Shown here: piece after piece, positions 11,004 through 22,795 of the stretch
Layout of the letters: every line of letters begins with the position of its first letter
How positions within the stretch are numbered: position 1 is the stretch's first letter
DNA from: Jacaranda mimosifolia
Lineage: Eukaryota > Streptophyta > Magnoliopsida > Lamiales > Bignoniaceae
Assembly: GCA_018894105.1 (NCBI GenBank)
Contig: CM032133.1
Coordinates: forward strand, 8,880,501 to 8,944,500
Length of the DNA: 64,000 nt
Reading direction: 5' to 3'
Made by a program: the position numbers and the translations under genes
Notes under the pieces: generated by a model
The model's input: the letters and a program-made list of their open reading frames with translations, nothing else
What the model was told of the DNA's origin: nothing
The model's database searches: none

Positions 11004-13771
11004 TGTAACACCCCTAATTATTTCATTATCTATGTTAAGTATTATTTTATGATTTATGTTAATTGTTATTTTATTTTATTCTTTATTTATGAAATTTTGT
11101 TTAATTTAATAAATTTATAAAGTTTTTCGGGTTAGAATTACAATTTTGAAGAGTTGAGTTAACACTTTTTGAGACCTAATGGGTTTGCATGGAAGAACCA
11201 TAGTCAACGGGGGCTTAAGGGCAACTTTTAGAGTTTTAAGGATTTACTTGAGGAGTGCTCAATATTTTTGGGGTTAAATTGCAAAATTCCAAATCTTCAA
11301 TTTTGTCAAGTCTAGCAGATTGCATTTCTTTTGTCTTTTTCCATCTTTCATTTCTTTCTTCCTTCTTCCCTTACTCGTGACCCTTACTCCGGTGAGCTTG
11401 CAATCGGCGACCTTTTTTCACCAACGTAAACCCATCAAAACACTCCCCACACCTCTGGCCACACCTAGCACCTACATGCACTACCCACTGCCACCGAGTT
11501 AACCCATTTGTTAGCAAACCCAATAACTCTGCGGTGGTAGGTAGGAGTTCACGGCGAGCAGTGACGGGGAAGGGCTATTCTGGGATGTGTAGCTGGAAGC
11601 TCTTGTTGCACGGAGCGTGTTTTTTACCTTGCATGTGAGTATAGCACATCGAACGGTGGAAAAATAAGCAAGTTACAGTTGCAGCATTCAGAAGTGGAGT
11701 TTAGTTCGGTGATGGGTGTTTGAAGGCTATCCAAGATGCAAAATTGAGAATAAGTTGAAGATTTGGACTCATGAGGAAAAAAGGCGAAGAACGGTGGTGG
11801 TTTAGTAACTTTCCAGCGGCGGTGGTGGCATAAGGACAGTTTTCTCCTCTCGATGAGACGAACACAGCTGTGTGTTTGGTTCGTGAATCCGACGTCTTGT
11901 TGAGTTGTTTGTAGTAAAGGATTGGAAGAAAAAGCTTTGTTGTGTGTATATATATATATGTATATGTTGTACTTTCCTATTAAGTTTGTATCTATGTAAA
12001 GAATAGGAATTTGGGATGATGATATGCCTATATATATGTGTTGATTTCCATGCTAAGAAATATCGAATACTGGACCAAGACACATCATGCAAAATGCTAA
12101 AATTGGATTTAATAATGGTATTAAGGTTTATATTATGAGATTAAGTGATATTTGAATTGGGGGTTGAATATGTAAGGAATTTAATCATAATCGTGTGGTT
12201 TAGGATAATGATATGACAGGACCATGACCTTGTGAACAAAGAACGAGGTATCATATTATTTTGGAACCGATATAGACCGTCGTGGTTAAATATAGTAATG
12301 TTGATTTATTGAAGGATTTTGTAAGATGCTAATAAATTTATATCATCGTGCTAGTAAATAAGTTAATGACATTAGAATGCTTGTCATGCAAATTCTAGAA
12401 GTTTATTAGGGTTGAGCGAGAAATTTGACTATGAAATATTATTTTGAATAGGTGATGACGACGTGGGTCCCGCAGAGTAGTAGACGGCGCCAGCTTCTTT
12501 TTGCATACTGGAGGTGAGGGTCTGCCAATCTGGCACTTCATTTCACTATCGGTATTTGTGATCAACCCCTGTGAGGGTTACTGTTTCTGAATTGACTGTG
12601 CTGTTATTGAAATATGTGATTTGTTAAGAGCTTTGATATTCTGTTATTTGATTCAGACACCTTTGTGAGGGTTATTTCTGTTATGATTCTGATTCTGATT
12701 TGTTCTGGCACCCAAAATGTTTATCTGATATATGTCATCTGTTCGTTCTGTTATCTGTGTTGTTTTGATATCTGACTGTCATGTTATTCGATTGTTCTAC
12801 TATACTGTCTGTTCTGATATCTGTACTATTTTGTACTGCTTCTGTTTGCCTTGTCGGATTATCGTGATCTGGTATTAGCAGTGCGCTAGGGATTTCCCCC
12901 TGGGCATTTGCTACTGTTATTGACCTGTTATTCAATGGAGAACTGAATAGCTAAGGGCTTGATTGGTATGCAAGGGATTTTCCCCTTGGTATCAATGGTA
13001 CACTAGGGATTTCCCCCTGGGTATTGCTGTGCGCCATACATTTCATATGGGCATGATCATGCGCCAAGTTGCCATGCTTTGGCATTACTGTTTGACTGTC
13101 TGGTTTAAGGATAATTTAGTATGCATAACATGTTATATTCTGTTGGAATGCATAGCCTTTAGGTTTGCTTTATCTGATTGTTTCATGTCTGTCTGAAATA
13201 TGTTCATGGAGCAATAAGGTATGAGAGTTTCCTATTTTTCTATTGATACTGTCTGATTCTGACTATGTCTTGTTCTATATGTTTAATTGATCTGACTGTG
13301 AATTTTGATCTGTTGAGTTGATGTTTCGTCGATAGATCTCTACTATTATCTTATTATTATCCCTTACTAAGTCCTTTGGACTTACCCTCCTTCATTATAC
13401 TATCAGTTTAGACGGGTTTAGGTGATGGAAAAGTATTCTCAGCTGGAAACATAAATGATGTATTTTGTAATAGCATTTGGACATGTATATATGCCTAGAT
13501 CTCTTTTGAACTCGAGGTTTCTTAACTTAGAATGTTTGTGATATGTAAGTTTGAATTGTGATCTCGAGTATGCAAATATTATAAATTATGGTTTGAGGTA
13601 TCTTATGGCATGTACTTAAGAGATTGTGAACTTATTAAGTTAAATCTGTTGATATTTATTGTGATAGGTTTTGAATTATTATTATGGGCCTTATTTGATG
13701 AATGACTTTGAGATGTTAAGACTGAACTATGTAGTATCTCTCCTTGGGGTTATCCTGAGTGGGGTGCTATA
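11004..13771 (+). repeat. 5' LTR of the inner chromovirus-like element
   Basis: 2768 bp, beginning TGTAACACCCCTAATTATTT and ending GGGGTGCTATA (the canonical terminal CA is mutated). It aligns along its length with 19908-22790. It is shorter mainly because it has fewer hairpin repeat units around 12880-13030. Confidence 0.9.
12882..13025 (+). repeat. Hairpin repeat array in the 5' LTR, three core units
   Basis: Units at 12882-12906, 12967-12993 and 12999-13025 share a core of four to six bases plus AGGGATTT, then CCCCT plus the complementary bases. Each can fold as a stem with an ATTT-containing loop. Arms differ between units but still pair: CAAGGG with CCTTG, CTAGGG with CCCTGG. Two further dyads, on GCCATA/TATGGGC and GCCAA/TTGGC, follow to about 13085. 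Confidence 0.75.
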
Positions 13772-13777
13772 GAAGGT

Positions 13778-13790
13778 GGTATATGAGCCT
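13778..13790 (+). other. Primer-binding site of the inner element
   Basis: TGGTATATGAGCC lies 6 bases after the 5' LTR. It resembles the initiator-Met tRNA complement TGGTATCAGAGCC used by many plant retrotransposons, with two substitutions. Confidence 0.7.
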
Positions 13791-13977
13791 TGGTTAGAAA
13801 TGACCTATGTATCGATCACTATTGGGACCTATAGTTGACTTATTTTGGCTCAGTTAGTGTTTGAAAATTTGAGGACTTCAAGTTTATTAGGAATTTATAT
13901 GATTTCTGGAATTAGGAATGGATTTTTATCGCTTCAATACTAACGAAACAAATTTCTAAAAAATATTATGTTGCAGG

Positions 13978-16470
13978 ATGGCAGATAATCACCGGGAAGG
14001 CAAGGAACCAGCTATTGGACCAAGTAAAGAAACCCCTAAAGATAGGGTCAAAGTTCTATAAGATGAGAAGAAAAAAGTACGAAAGTTGAGTCGGATAATA
14101 GAAGAGAAGCTCTATGACCAGCATAAGTCCCTAATACAAGCACGATCAGAATCACAACAACTTCAGTCCATGTTGGGAGCCTGAGACTATCTTATAGATC
14201 GACTTATGGGCAATGTGGAAAGGAAAGGTGTGCGACTTAGTATAGTTGAGGTGCAGATTCAGGAGCTTCGTGGTATACGAACCCGAATGGAGGCTACGTT
14301 TAGAGCGTTGGAGTCCAACTATAGGAGGTTTGTTGATGTTCCACATTCGGCAGTAGATAAGATCAGTAGGATGATGGAGTATTATGGGAGGGCGATCAAT
14401 TAGGCTATGGGTGTTGGTATAGGGATCGACATGGATGTTGGACCTTCGGGTACTTATCTAACCCTAGCACCTGAGAACAGATAAGGATTTTAGAATGAAG
14501 AACAACCCATAAGATAGCCAATTCCGATGCATAAGGAATAACCTGAGGAAGAGCCTGAATAAGCCCCTAATGCAAATCCCATCCCAGAAGCCTCAGTAGC
14601 AGCTCAGCTGGAGATTGATGACGAGCTTGAGGATGAGATATGGACCCGAACTGGATGTGGGGTCCAGACATGATGTGGGATGACTTTGATCGATAACATG
14701 ATGCCGAGTCGGATGCTGCGTCAGATATCTAATGAGTAGGATTATAATAGATGCGTTGGTGTCGTGATGGCATGTTACATGTATATTTGTCATAGTGATA
14801 AATTGATAGAACTTTTAACTATTAGGATTGATTTATATCGGTTAATATTTTCCTTTTCTTTTCTCTCGCCTTATCATTTTATTGTGATTCAGCGAGTAGC
14901 TGGCGTAGCTAATTTTGTACTTAGAACCCCTTGTATATTTCCTAACTCTGCTAATGCTGATTAGTATGTCATAAAATTATCTCATCTTTTGGTTTTAGGT
15001 CCCTCTCTTTCTTGTTATTTTATGTTATAGAGATTTTAGTAAGTTTACTTTGATTTGCTTTACTCTTCTCTATTGTTTGCAAGTTCAAGAGAAATTTGAA
15101 GGAATAACTATGGTGTTGTTTGGAAACGTGTAATCGCAGGATTAAGATTCACTTAAGAAATCACAAGTGATAATGGCATCCCATGGAAGTACGGGTAGAC
15201 CAGCTCCAATCCGGACAAGTCAAAGAGGCAGACCAATAGGTCTACCTACCAATGCACCATGAGTTCCTAGACAGAAAAGCCTGCATACCAACCACCGATG
15301 CCAAATAAGGAGGTCTCACAAACACCTCATGTTGATCAGCCGGCAATAGACTCACGGACATGATCTAGTCTTTATAAGGAATCGGGCCTAGATGATAGAA
15401 CCCACAACTAGCCGAGAGAGCTAGGACAGTTAATGTGAATACAGATGATCGAGCTCTGAAATAGTTTTTACGCTTCCAACCCTCTAAGTTCTTTGGAGAT
15501 CTAGATGATCGAAAAGCTGAAGAGTGGATAGAAAGTCTGGAAGTTATATTTGAAACCTTGCACTATTCCGATGAACAAAAGGTAAGATTTGCCATATTTC
15601 TCTTGATAGGGCCTGCTAGAAGTTGGTGGAAAATGATTGATCATCAGTGGACAACTATAAGGACTCATCGAACATGGGAAAATTTTACCCAGGAGTTTAG
15701 AAAGAAATATATACCTTGGTGATCAAGCAGTCTAGGGAGCGTGAGTTCATGGATTTTATTCAAGGAGGTCATTCGGTGAGCTAGTATGATGCAACATTTA
15801 GCCAACTTCTTCAGTATGCCCTTATATTCAAGAAGATGAAGACCGACAGACACAGTAGTTTGTGCAAGGGCTACGACCAGAACTTCGGCAGGGATTAGCT
15901 GTTTGTGATATTTTGAATTTTGATCTGCAGTGAGTAAAGCATTAAAGTTGGAGTTAGAATTTCAAGAAATTCGAAAGATTAAAGAGTGAGGTCAGAAAAG
16001 AAGATCATATCCAGCAGGAGTATGCCCTTATATTCAGGAAGATGAAGACCGACAGATACAGTAGTTTGTGCAAGGGCTACGACCAGAACTTCGGCAGGGA
16101 TTGGCTGTTTGTGATATTTCGAATTTTGATTTGGCAATGAGTAAAGCATTAAAGTTGGAGTCAGAATTTCAAGAAATTCGAAAGATTAAAGAGTGAGGTC
16201 GGAAAGGAAGATCATATCCAGCAGGAAAGAGTAGCGCTGGTAAGAAATATCCCAAGCTACAAACTAGAGGTTTTTCCCAACAAACTCCCCAGACAAGCGG
16301 GATAAGACAAGCTCCAAATAAAGCACCCATGCAATGTGGTTTTTGTGGATCGATAGGCCATAAAGAATTGAACTATTAGAAAAAGCAAGGTAGGTGTTTG
16401 TGCTGCGGAAGTGACAAACACTTCCTAAAAGACTATCCCGGGAAAAGAAACCCATTACCTAGCAGGAAAC
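13978..16470 (+). pseudogene. gag of the inner element (broken)
   Basis: Starts at an ATG after the leader (MADNHREGKEPAIG...) and soon meets stops. The capsid-like retrotransposon gag domain lies at about 15460-15720, with FFGDLDDRKAEEWIESLEVI, RSWWKMIDHQWTTI and ENFTQEFRKKYIP. Two CCHC zinc knuckles follow near 16330-16440: CGFCGSIGHKELNY and CLCCGSDKHFLKDY, the second with all C/C/H ligands but an altered last one. A 206-bp tandem duplication at 15815-16226 shifts the frame. Gag would form the cytoplasmic particle and package RNA. Confidence 0.8.
15815..16226 (+). repeat. 206-bp tandem duplication inside gag
   Basis: The block starting TATGCCCTTATATTCA at 15815 is repeated from 16021 with few substitutions. 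The period of 206 is not a multiple of three, so the duplication shifts the frame after it. Confidence 0.85.
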
Positions 16471-16960
16471 AAAAGATTGGGGCCCGTGCCTATGCACTAA
16501 CTGGCGAAGAGGTGCCGGACCCTAATGAAGTTGTCGAAGGTATGATTTCTATCCTTAAAATTTGTGGTAAAGTTTTTTATGATCCAGGTGCCTCACATTC
16601 TTTTATATTTGTTACCTTTTCAGAAAAATTAAAAATGCAACCTGAGAACATGGCATACCAAATAGAGGTTCTAACACCCTTGGGAGTAGAGTTTGTAACT
16701 GACACCATGTTCCGGGATTGCCTAGTGGAGATTGAGGACTGTGTGTATCCAGCCAATCTGATACAAATGCCCATTTAGGGGTACGACGTAATACTCGAAA
16801 AGGATTGGCTATACCAATATCAGGTTCAGATGGATTGTTATAATAAGTGTATTATACTTGGAAAAAGGACATCTATAACAAAATGCCCATATACAGGCAA
16901 AAGTTCCCCGATAACGATAGTATCAGCAGTAGAGGCAAGACGAATATTGAAAGAAGGTGG
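16471..16960 (+). pseudogene. Protease of the inner element
   Basis: In the 126-codon open stretch ending at 16778, the aspartic protease active site reads FYDPGASHSFI (D-x-GAS type, common in plant gypsy elements). Then come CLVEIEDCVYPANLIQMPI, a TAG at 16776 where the family usually continues, and YDVILEKDWLYQY. The sequence stays readable in the same frame across that stop. It would process the Gag-Pol polyprotein. Confidence 0.8.
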
Positions 16961-17780
16961 GCAAAGATTTCTGGCATACTTGATTAACAAACCACGTGAC
17001 ACTACTAAGCTTGAAGAAATAGATGTAGAAGCCGAATACCCAGATGTATTTCCTGAAGAGTTGAATGCATTGCCTCCTGACCGCGAGATAGATTTGTTAC
17101 ACATACTCTGCCAGAGGTGACGCTGTTTTCCAAGACCCCATATCGAATGGCACCTACAGAACTTAAAGAGTTGAAAAATTAGCTGCAGGAACTATTGGAG
17201 AAAAAGTTTATCAAACCCAGCACATCTCTATGGGGAGCTCCAGTACTGTTTGTAAAGAAGAAGGATGGGACTATGAGGATGTGCATCGACTATAGAGAAT
17301 TGAACAAGGTCACCGTCAAGAATAAGTATCCTCTGCCGCATGTTGAAGGGCTATTTGATCTACTATAAGGATCTAAGATCTTCTCAAAGCTAGACTTGAG
17401 GCAGGGTTACTATCAGCTGAGAATTAGAGAAGAAGACATTCCAAAGACAGCCTTCAATTCTCGATATGGCCACTTTGAATTCGTGGTGATGCCATTTGGT
17501 CTAACTAATGCCCCAGTGGCATTCATGGACTTAACGCATCGAATCTTCAGATCATATCTAGATCAATTCGTAGTCATTTTCATTGATATTATATTGGTTT
17601 TCTCCAAGTTCAAAGAAGAGCATAGGAAACACTTACACGTTGTTGTTAAAACTCTGAGAGAGTATCAGATGTATGCTAAATTTAGTAAATGTGAATTCTA
17701 GATAGACATGGTAGCTTTTTTGGGTCATGTTATTACTCAGCCGGGGTAGAAGTTGACCCTTCTAAGGTGGAAGTAATTAT
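16961..17780 (+). pseudogene. Reverse transcriptase of the inner element (broken)
   Basis: Recognisable RT blocks in order: [20 protein letters not shown] (about 17236-17295), [28 protein letters not shown] (17386-17427), [19 protein letters not shown] and [11 protein letters not shown]. The catalytic YxDD is FIDI at 17579-17590, so the second metal-binding Asp is lost. Stops occur at the ends of the open blocks near 17120, 17180, 17368 and 17700. The enzyme cannot be active. Confidence 0.9.
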
Positions 17781-17789
17781 CAACTAGAA

Positions 17790-18340
17790 AAGACCCAAAA
17801 ATGTTATTGAGGTACGAAACTTTTTGGGCCTGGTCGGCTCCTACTGAAGGCTCGTTTGAGATTGTTCAAAATAGCTGGCCACTAACCAAAGTGACCCAGA
17901 AAAATCATCCTTTCGAATGGAATGAAGACTGTGAGAAGAGTTTTCAAGAACTGAAGAATCGGCTAACCATGGCCCCAGTTTTAACTCTTCTACCCAGGTT
18001 GAAAGATTTTGTGGTAGATACAAATACTTTGCTCAAAGGACTAGGATGTGTATTAATGCAGAAGGGTCATGTAATTGCTTATGCATCACGAAAGTTAAAG
18101 CCCCATGAGGAAAATTATCCAACCCATGATCTGGAACTAGCAGCGGTCATCTTTGCATTGTCAAAGTGGAGGCACTATCTTTATGGAGCCACGTTTGAGG
18201 TTTATACAGATCACAAAAGCCTCTAATACTTATATTCGCAAAAAGACTTAAACATGAAACAGTGGAGGTCGTTAGAATTCTTGGAATGGCTAATGCCTTG
18301 AGCCAAAAAACAGGAATGGCTCATTTGGAAGGAGCAGAAG
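17790..18340 (+). pseudogene. RNase H of the inner element
   Basis: The open stretch 17801-18226 covers the end of the RT thumb/connection ([20 protein letters not shown]) and RNase [58 protein letters not shown] and [10 protein letters not shown]. The first catalytic residue appears as DTN (family DAS), and the Glu in HDLELAAV and the Asp in YTDHKSL are present. A TAA follows DHKSL. The next block, KRWLELL-like, is degraded. Confidence 0.85.
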
Positions 18341-18539
18341 CATCTAGTGGGTTAAGTTCGGGTGCTATGACAAGATTGAAACAACGGGTTTAGATTGTAG
18401 GAGTAACGGTACAACTCAAACTGTATGAAGAGATATCTCGAGCTTAGGCCAGTAATGAATGGATAGCAGAACAAAGAAAAAGAGTTGAGAGCTCTGTAGA
18501 GTCTGAGTTCAGTATTGATGATTGAGGTACCATATTATT

Positions 18540-19880
18540 CCATAAGAAGTTGTGTGTGCCATAAAAGATTAAAGAAAGATTGTTACAAGAAGCACACAGA
18601 ACTAAGTTTTCTGTACATCCAAGAAGCACAAAGATGTATCAGGATCTGAATAACTAATTATGGTGGAATGGAATGAAGAGAGATATTGCTAATAATGTGC
18701 AAAAGTGCTTGACTTGCCAACTCATAAAGGCAGAGCATCAGTGGCCATCAGGATTGCTGCAGCCACTTCCGATTCCTAATTGGAAATGGGAATAGGTCAT
18801 AATGGACTTCGTGACTAGTCTACCGACGAAAAGATGAGGTTATGATAGTATTTGGGTGATAGTAGATTGGCTGACCAAGTCTGCACATTTCTTACCAATC
18901 GTGACATGATACAACGTAGAGAAGCTAGCCGAACTATACATTAGAGAAATTGTCCGACTGTATGGAATTTCGACTAGTATTGTGTTAGATCGAGATCCAA
19001 AGCTTACGTCAAGACTTTGGAAGAGTCTGCATGAGCAACTGGGAACCAGATTATGATTTAGCTCAACCGCTCATCCTCAGATGGATGGGCAATTGGAAAG
19101 GGTTATTTATATCTTGGAAGATATGTTGCGAGCATGTGTTTTGGATTTTGAAGGAAATTGGGCTTGACATTTGCTACTGATAGAATTCGCATACAACAAC
19201 GGTTATCAATCAACTATTCAGATGGCACCGTACGACGCATTGTACGGCAGGAAGTATCGGTTACCAATATATTGGGATCTGGAAGAGCATAGAGTTAGCA
19301 CAGATAAGTCTCCCGAAACTGTAAGACCTGAGTTGATCCAAGAAACATTTGAAAAGATATGGGTTATTAAGCAAAAAATGAAGGCAGCTCAGGATAGACG
19401 AAAGAGTTATGCCGACAAGCAAAGGAAGAATTTGGTGTTTGAAGTTGGTGATCGAGTATTCCTTAAGGTATCACTGAGAAAGGGGGTTAGACAAATTGGT
19501 AAACGTGGAAAAATTAGTCCAAGGTACGTTAAGCCATACGAAGTATGTGAAAGAAATAGACCAGTGGCCTATCGTCTTTTACTACCCCAGGATCTGACAG
19601 GAATACACGATCTTTTCCACGTATCGCAACTTCAAAAATATTACCCTGATCCATCCCACGTCATATCACTGGAACTTATGCAACTAAATAGTGATTTGAC
19701 ATATGAGGAACAACTACTTTGCATCTTGGATCGAAAGTTTCGCGAGCTTAGAAATCGGAGAATACCACCAGTAAAGATATTATGGAGCAATCATAATGTG
19801 GAATAAGCCATTTGGGAACAAGAGGATCTTATGCGCCAACAATATCCCGAACTCTTCCAGTATTCAGGTGAGAATCTGGG
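18540..19880 (+). pseudogene. Integrase with chromodomain-like tail (broken)
   Basis: The zinc-binding N-terminus is near 18560-18720 (KCLTCQ is readable). The catalytic core has IMDFVTSLPTKR (first Asp), IVLDRDPKLTSRLWKSLHEQ (second Asp) and STAHPQMDGQLERVI (Glu). The third part is open from 19171 to 19806 (211 codons): IEFAYNNGYQSTIQMAPYDA, LYGRKYRLPI, then VGDRVFLKVS, YVKPYEVCERN, GIHDLFHVSQL and VKILWSNHNVE. The last block, with the AIWEQEDLMRQQYP that follows a TAA, is the short chromodomain-like tail of plant chromoviruses, which helps target chromatin. Stops in the core disable it. Confidence 0.9.
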
Positions 19881-19894
19881 GGCCAAATTCTTTT

Positions 19895-19905
19895 AGAGGG
19901 GGAGG
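19895..19905 (+). other. Polypurine tract of the inner element
   Basis: AGAGGGGGAGG sits two bases before the 3' LTR. This is the expected position and composition for the plus-strand primer. Confidence 0.75.
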
Positions 19906-19907
19906 TC

Positions 19908-22790
19908 TGTAACACCCCTAAGTATTTCATTATCTATGTTAAGTATTATTTTATGATTTATGTTAATTGTTATTTTATTTTATTCTTGATTTGTGAAATT
20001 TTATTTAATTTAATTAATTTATAAAGTTTTGGGGGTCAAAATTATATTTTTGAAGAGTTGAATTAACACTTTTTGAGACCTAATGGGCTTGCATGGAAAA
20101 ACCAGAGTCAACGGGGGCTTAAGGGTAATTTTCATAGTTTTAAGGATTTAATTGAGGAGTGCTCAATATTTTTAGGGTTAAATTGCAAAATTCCAAAACT
20201 TCAATTTTGTCAAATCTGGCAGATTGCATTTCTTTCCTCATTTTCCATCTTCCATCTCCTTTTTCCTTCACCCGCGACCCTCACTCCGGCGAGCTTGCAA
20301 CCGGCGACCTTTTTTCACCAACCTAAACCTATCAAAATACTCATCACACCTCCAACCACAACTAGTACCCACATGCATTACCCAACGCCACCGAGTTAAC
20401 CCATTTGTTAGCAAACCCAGCAACTCCGTGGTAGCAGGTGGGAGTTCATGGCAAGCAGCGATGAGGAAGGGCCATTCTGGGCTGTGTAGCTAGAAGCTCT
20501 TATTGCACAGGAACATGTTTGTGGCCTTGCATGGGAGTATATCACGGCGGACGGTGATAGAAGAAGTATGTTACAGTCGTGGTGGTGAGAATTGGAGTTT
20601 GGTTTGGTGATGGGTGTTTGAAGGCTATCCAAGCTACAAAATGGAGAACAAGTTGGAGATTTGGACTCAAGAGAAGAAAAGGCGAAGAACGGTAGTGGTT
20701 TAGCAACTTTTCGACGGTGGCACAGTGGCGGTGCGAGGATAATTTTCTCCTCTCGATGTAACGAACACAGTTGTGCGTTTGGTTCATGAATTCGAGGTCT
20801 CATTGAGTGGTTCCTGGTAAAGAATTGGAAGAAAAAGCTTTGTTCTGTATATATATATATGCATATGTTGTACTTTCCTATTAAGTTTGTATCCATGCCA
20901 ATAATAGGAATTTGGGATGATGATATGCCTATATATATATGTGTTGATTCCCATGCTAAGGAATATCGAATAGTGGACCCAGACACATCATGCAAAATGC
21001 CAAAATTGAATTTAATAATGGTATTAAGGATTATATTATGAGATTAAGTGATATTTGAATTGGGGGTTGATTATGTAAGGAATTTAATCATAATCGTGTG
21101 GTTTAGGGTAATGATATGGCAGAACCATGACCTTGTGAACAAAGAACGAGATATCATATTATTTTGGAATCGATATGGATCGTCGTGGTTAAATCTAGTA
21201 ATGTTGATTTATTGAAGGATTTTGTAAGATGCTAATAAATCAATATCATCGTGCTAGTCGATATGTTAATGACATTAGAATGCTTGTGATGCAAATTCTA
21301 GAAGTTTATCAGGGTTGAACGAGAAATTTAACTATGGAATATTATTTTGAATAGGTAACGTCGACATGGGTCCCGCAGAGTAGTAGGCGGGGACAACTTT
21401 TTTTTGGATACTGGAGGTGAGGGTCTGCCAATCTGGTACTTCATTTCACTATCGGTATTTGTGATAAACCCCTGTGAGGGTTATTGTTTCTGAACTGACT
21501 GTACTGTTATTAAAATATATGATCTGTTAAGATTTTTGATATTTTGTTATCTGATTCAGACACCCCTGTGAGGGTTATTTCTGTTATGATTCTGATTTTT
21601 GTTTGTTTGGATGCCTAGAACGTTTATCTTATATATGTTCGTTCTGTTATATGTACTATTCTGATATCCGACTGTCCTGTTATTCAACTGTTCCGCTATA
21701 CTGTCTGTTTTGATATCTGTACTATTTTTGTTTGCCTTGTCAGCATTATCATTATCTGGTATTAGAGGTGCACTAAGGATTTCCCCTAGGCATCTACTAC
21801 TGTTATTTATCTGTTACTGAATGGAGAACTGAATAGCCAAGGGCTTGACTGGTACGCAAGGGATTTCCCCCTTGGTATTAACGGTACGCTAGGGATTTCT
21901 CCTTGGGTATCGGCATTGCGCTAGGGATTTCCCCCTGGGCATCGCAGGGCATGGGATACACAAGGGATTTCCCCCTTGGTATCAATGGTACGCCAGGGAT
22001 TTCCCCTGGGTGTCGAGTAGTATGCTAGGGATTTTCCCCTGGGTATCGCTGTGTGCTATACGTTTCGTATGGGCACGGCCATACGCCATGCTGCCACGCT
22101 TTGGCATTATCGTCTAACTGTATGGTATAAAGATAATCTAGTATGCATGACTGGTTATATTTTGTTGGAATGCATAGCCTTCGGGTTTGCTTTATCTGAT
22201 TGTTTCTTATCTGTTTGAAATCTGTTCATGGAGTAATAAGGCAGGAGAGTTTTCTGTCTTGCTATTGATACTATCTGATTCTGACTCTGTCTTGTTCTAT
22301 ATGTTTAATTGATCTGACTATGAATTTTGATTTGTTGAGTTATTGTTTCCTCGATAAATCTCTAATGTTATCTTATTATTATCCCTAACTAAGTCCTTTT
22401 GACTTACACTCCTGCATTATACTATCTGTTCAGACAGGTTTAGGTGATGGAAAAGCATTTTGAGCTAGAAGCATGAAGGATGTATTTTGTAATAGCATTT
22501 GGATATATATATGCTTAGATCTCTTTTGAACTCGAGGTTTCTTAACTTAGAATGTTTGTGATATGTAAGTTTGAATTGTGATCTCGAATATGTAAATATT
22601 ATGAATTATGATTTGAGGTGTCTTATGGCATGTACTTAATAGATTGTGAACCTATTAAGTTAAATCTGTTGATGTTTATTGTGATAGGTTTTGAATTGTT
22701 ATTATGGGCCTTATCTGATGAATGAGTTTGAGATGTTAAGACTGAACTATGTAGTATCTCTCTTTGGGGTTACCATGAGTAAGGTCTACA
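19908..22790 (+). repeat. 3' LTR of the inner chromovirus-like element
   Basis: 2883 bp from TGTAACACCCCTAAG to AAGGTCTACA, with terminal TG...CA kept. It aligns with 11004-13771. A 195-codon minus-strand open frame inside it is broken in the other LTR and has no domain, so it was not annotated as a gene. Confidence 0.9.
21769..22047 (+). repeat. Hairpin repeat array in the 3' LTR, seven core units
   Basis: Units of the AGGGATTT...CCCCT type start near 21769, 21853, 21885, 21917, 21956, 21989 and 22021. The partner LTR has three. Arm pairs include CAAGGG/CCCTTG, CTAGGG/CCCTGG and CCAGGG/CCCTGG. A further dyad CTATACG/CGTATGG follows at about 22054-22072. Confidence 0.75.
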
Positions 22791-22795
22791 CTACA
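22791..22795. repeat. Target site duplication CTACA (right)
   Basis: Matches 10999-11003. The outer gag resumes here on the minus strand. Confidence 0.9.

Larger units (their letters stand above)
11004..22790 (+). mobile_element. Inner Ty3/gypsy chromovirus-like element, degenerate
   Basis: An 11.8-kb LTR retrotransposon in plus orientation, nested in the outer element. The order is 5' LTR, primer-binding site, gag with zinc knuckles, protease, RT, RNase H, integrase with a chromodomain-like tail, polypurine tract and 3' LTR. LTRs of about 2.8 kb and the C-terminal tail with IHDLFHVSQL and VKILWSNHNVE words fit plant chromoviruses, perhaps the Tekay/Del group. Assignment to a clade is tentative. 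Every domain contains stops, so it is inactive. It is younger than the outer element because it interrupts it. Confidence 0.9.

Noticed and set aside
20408..20995. 195-codon open frame on the minus strand
   Set aside because: It lies inside the 3' LTR of the inner element, antisense to it. The equivalent frame in the other LTR is broken, and it has no recognisable domain.
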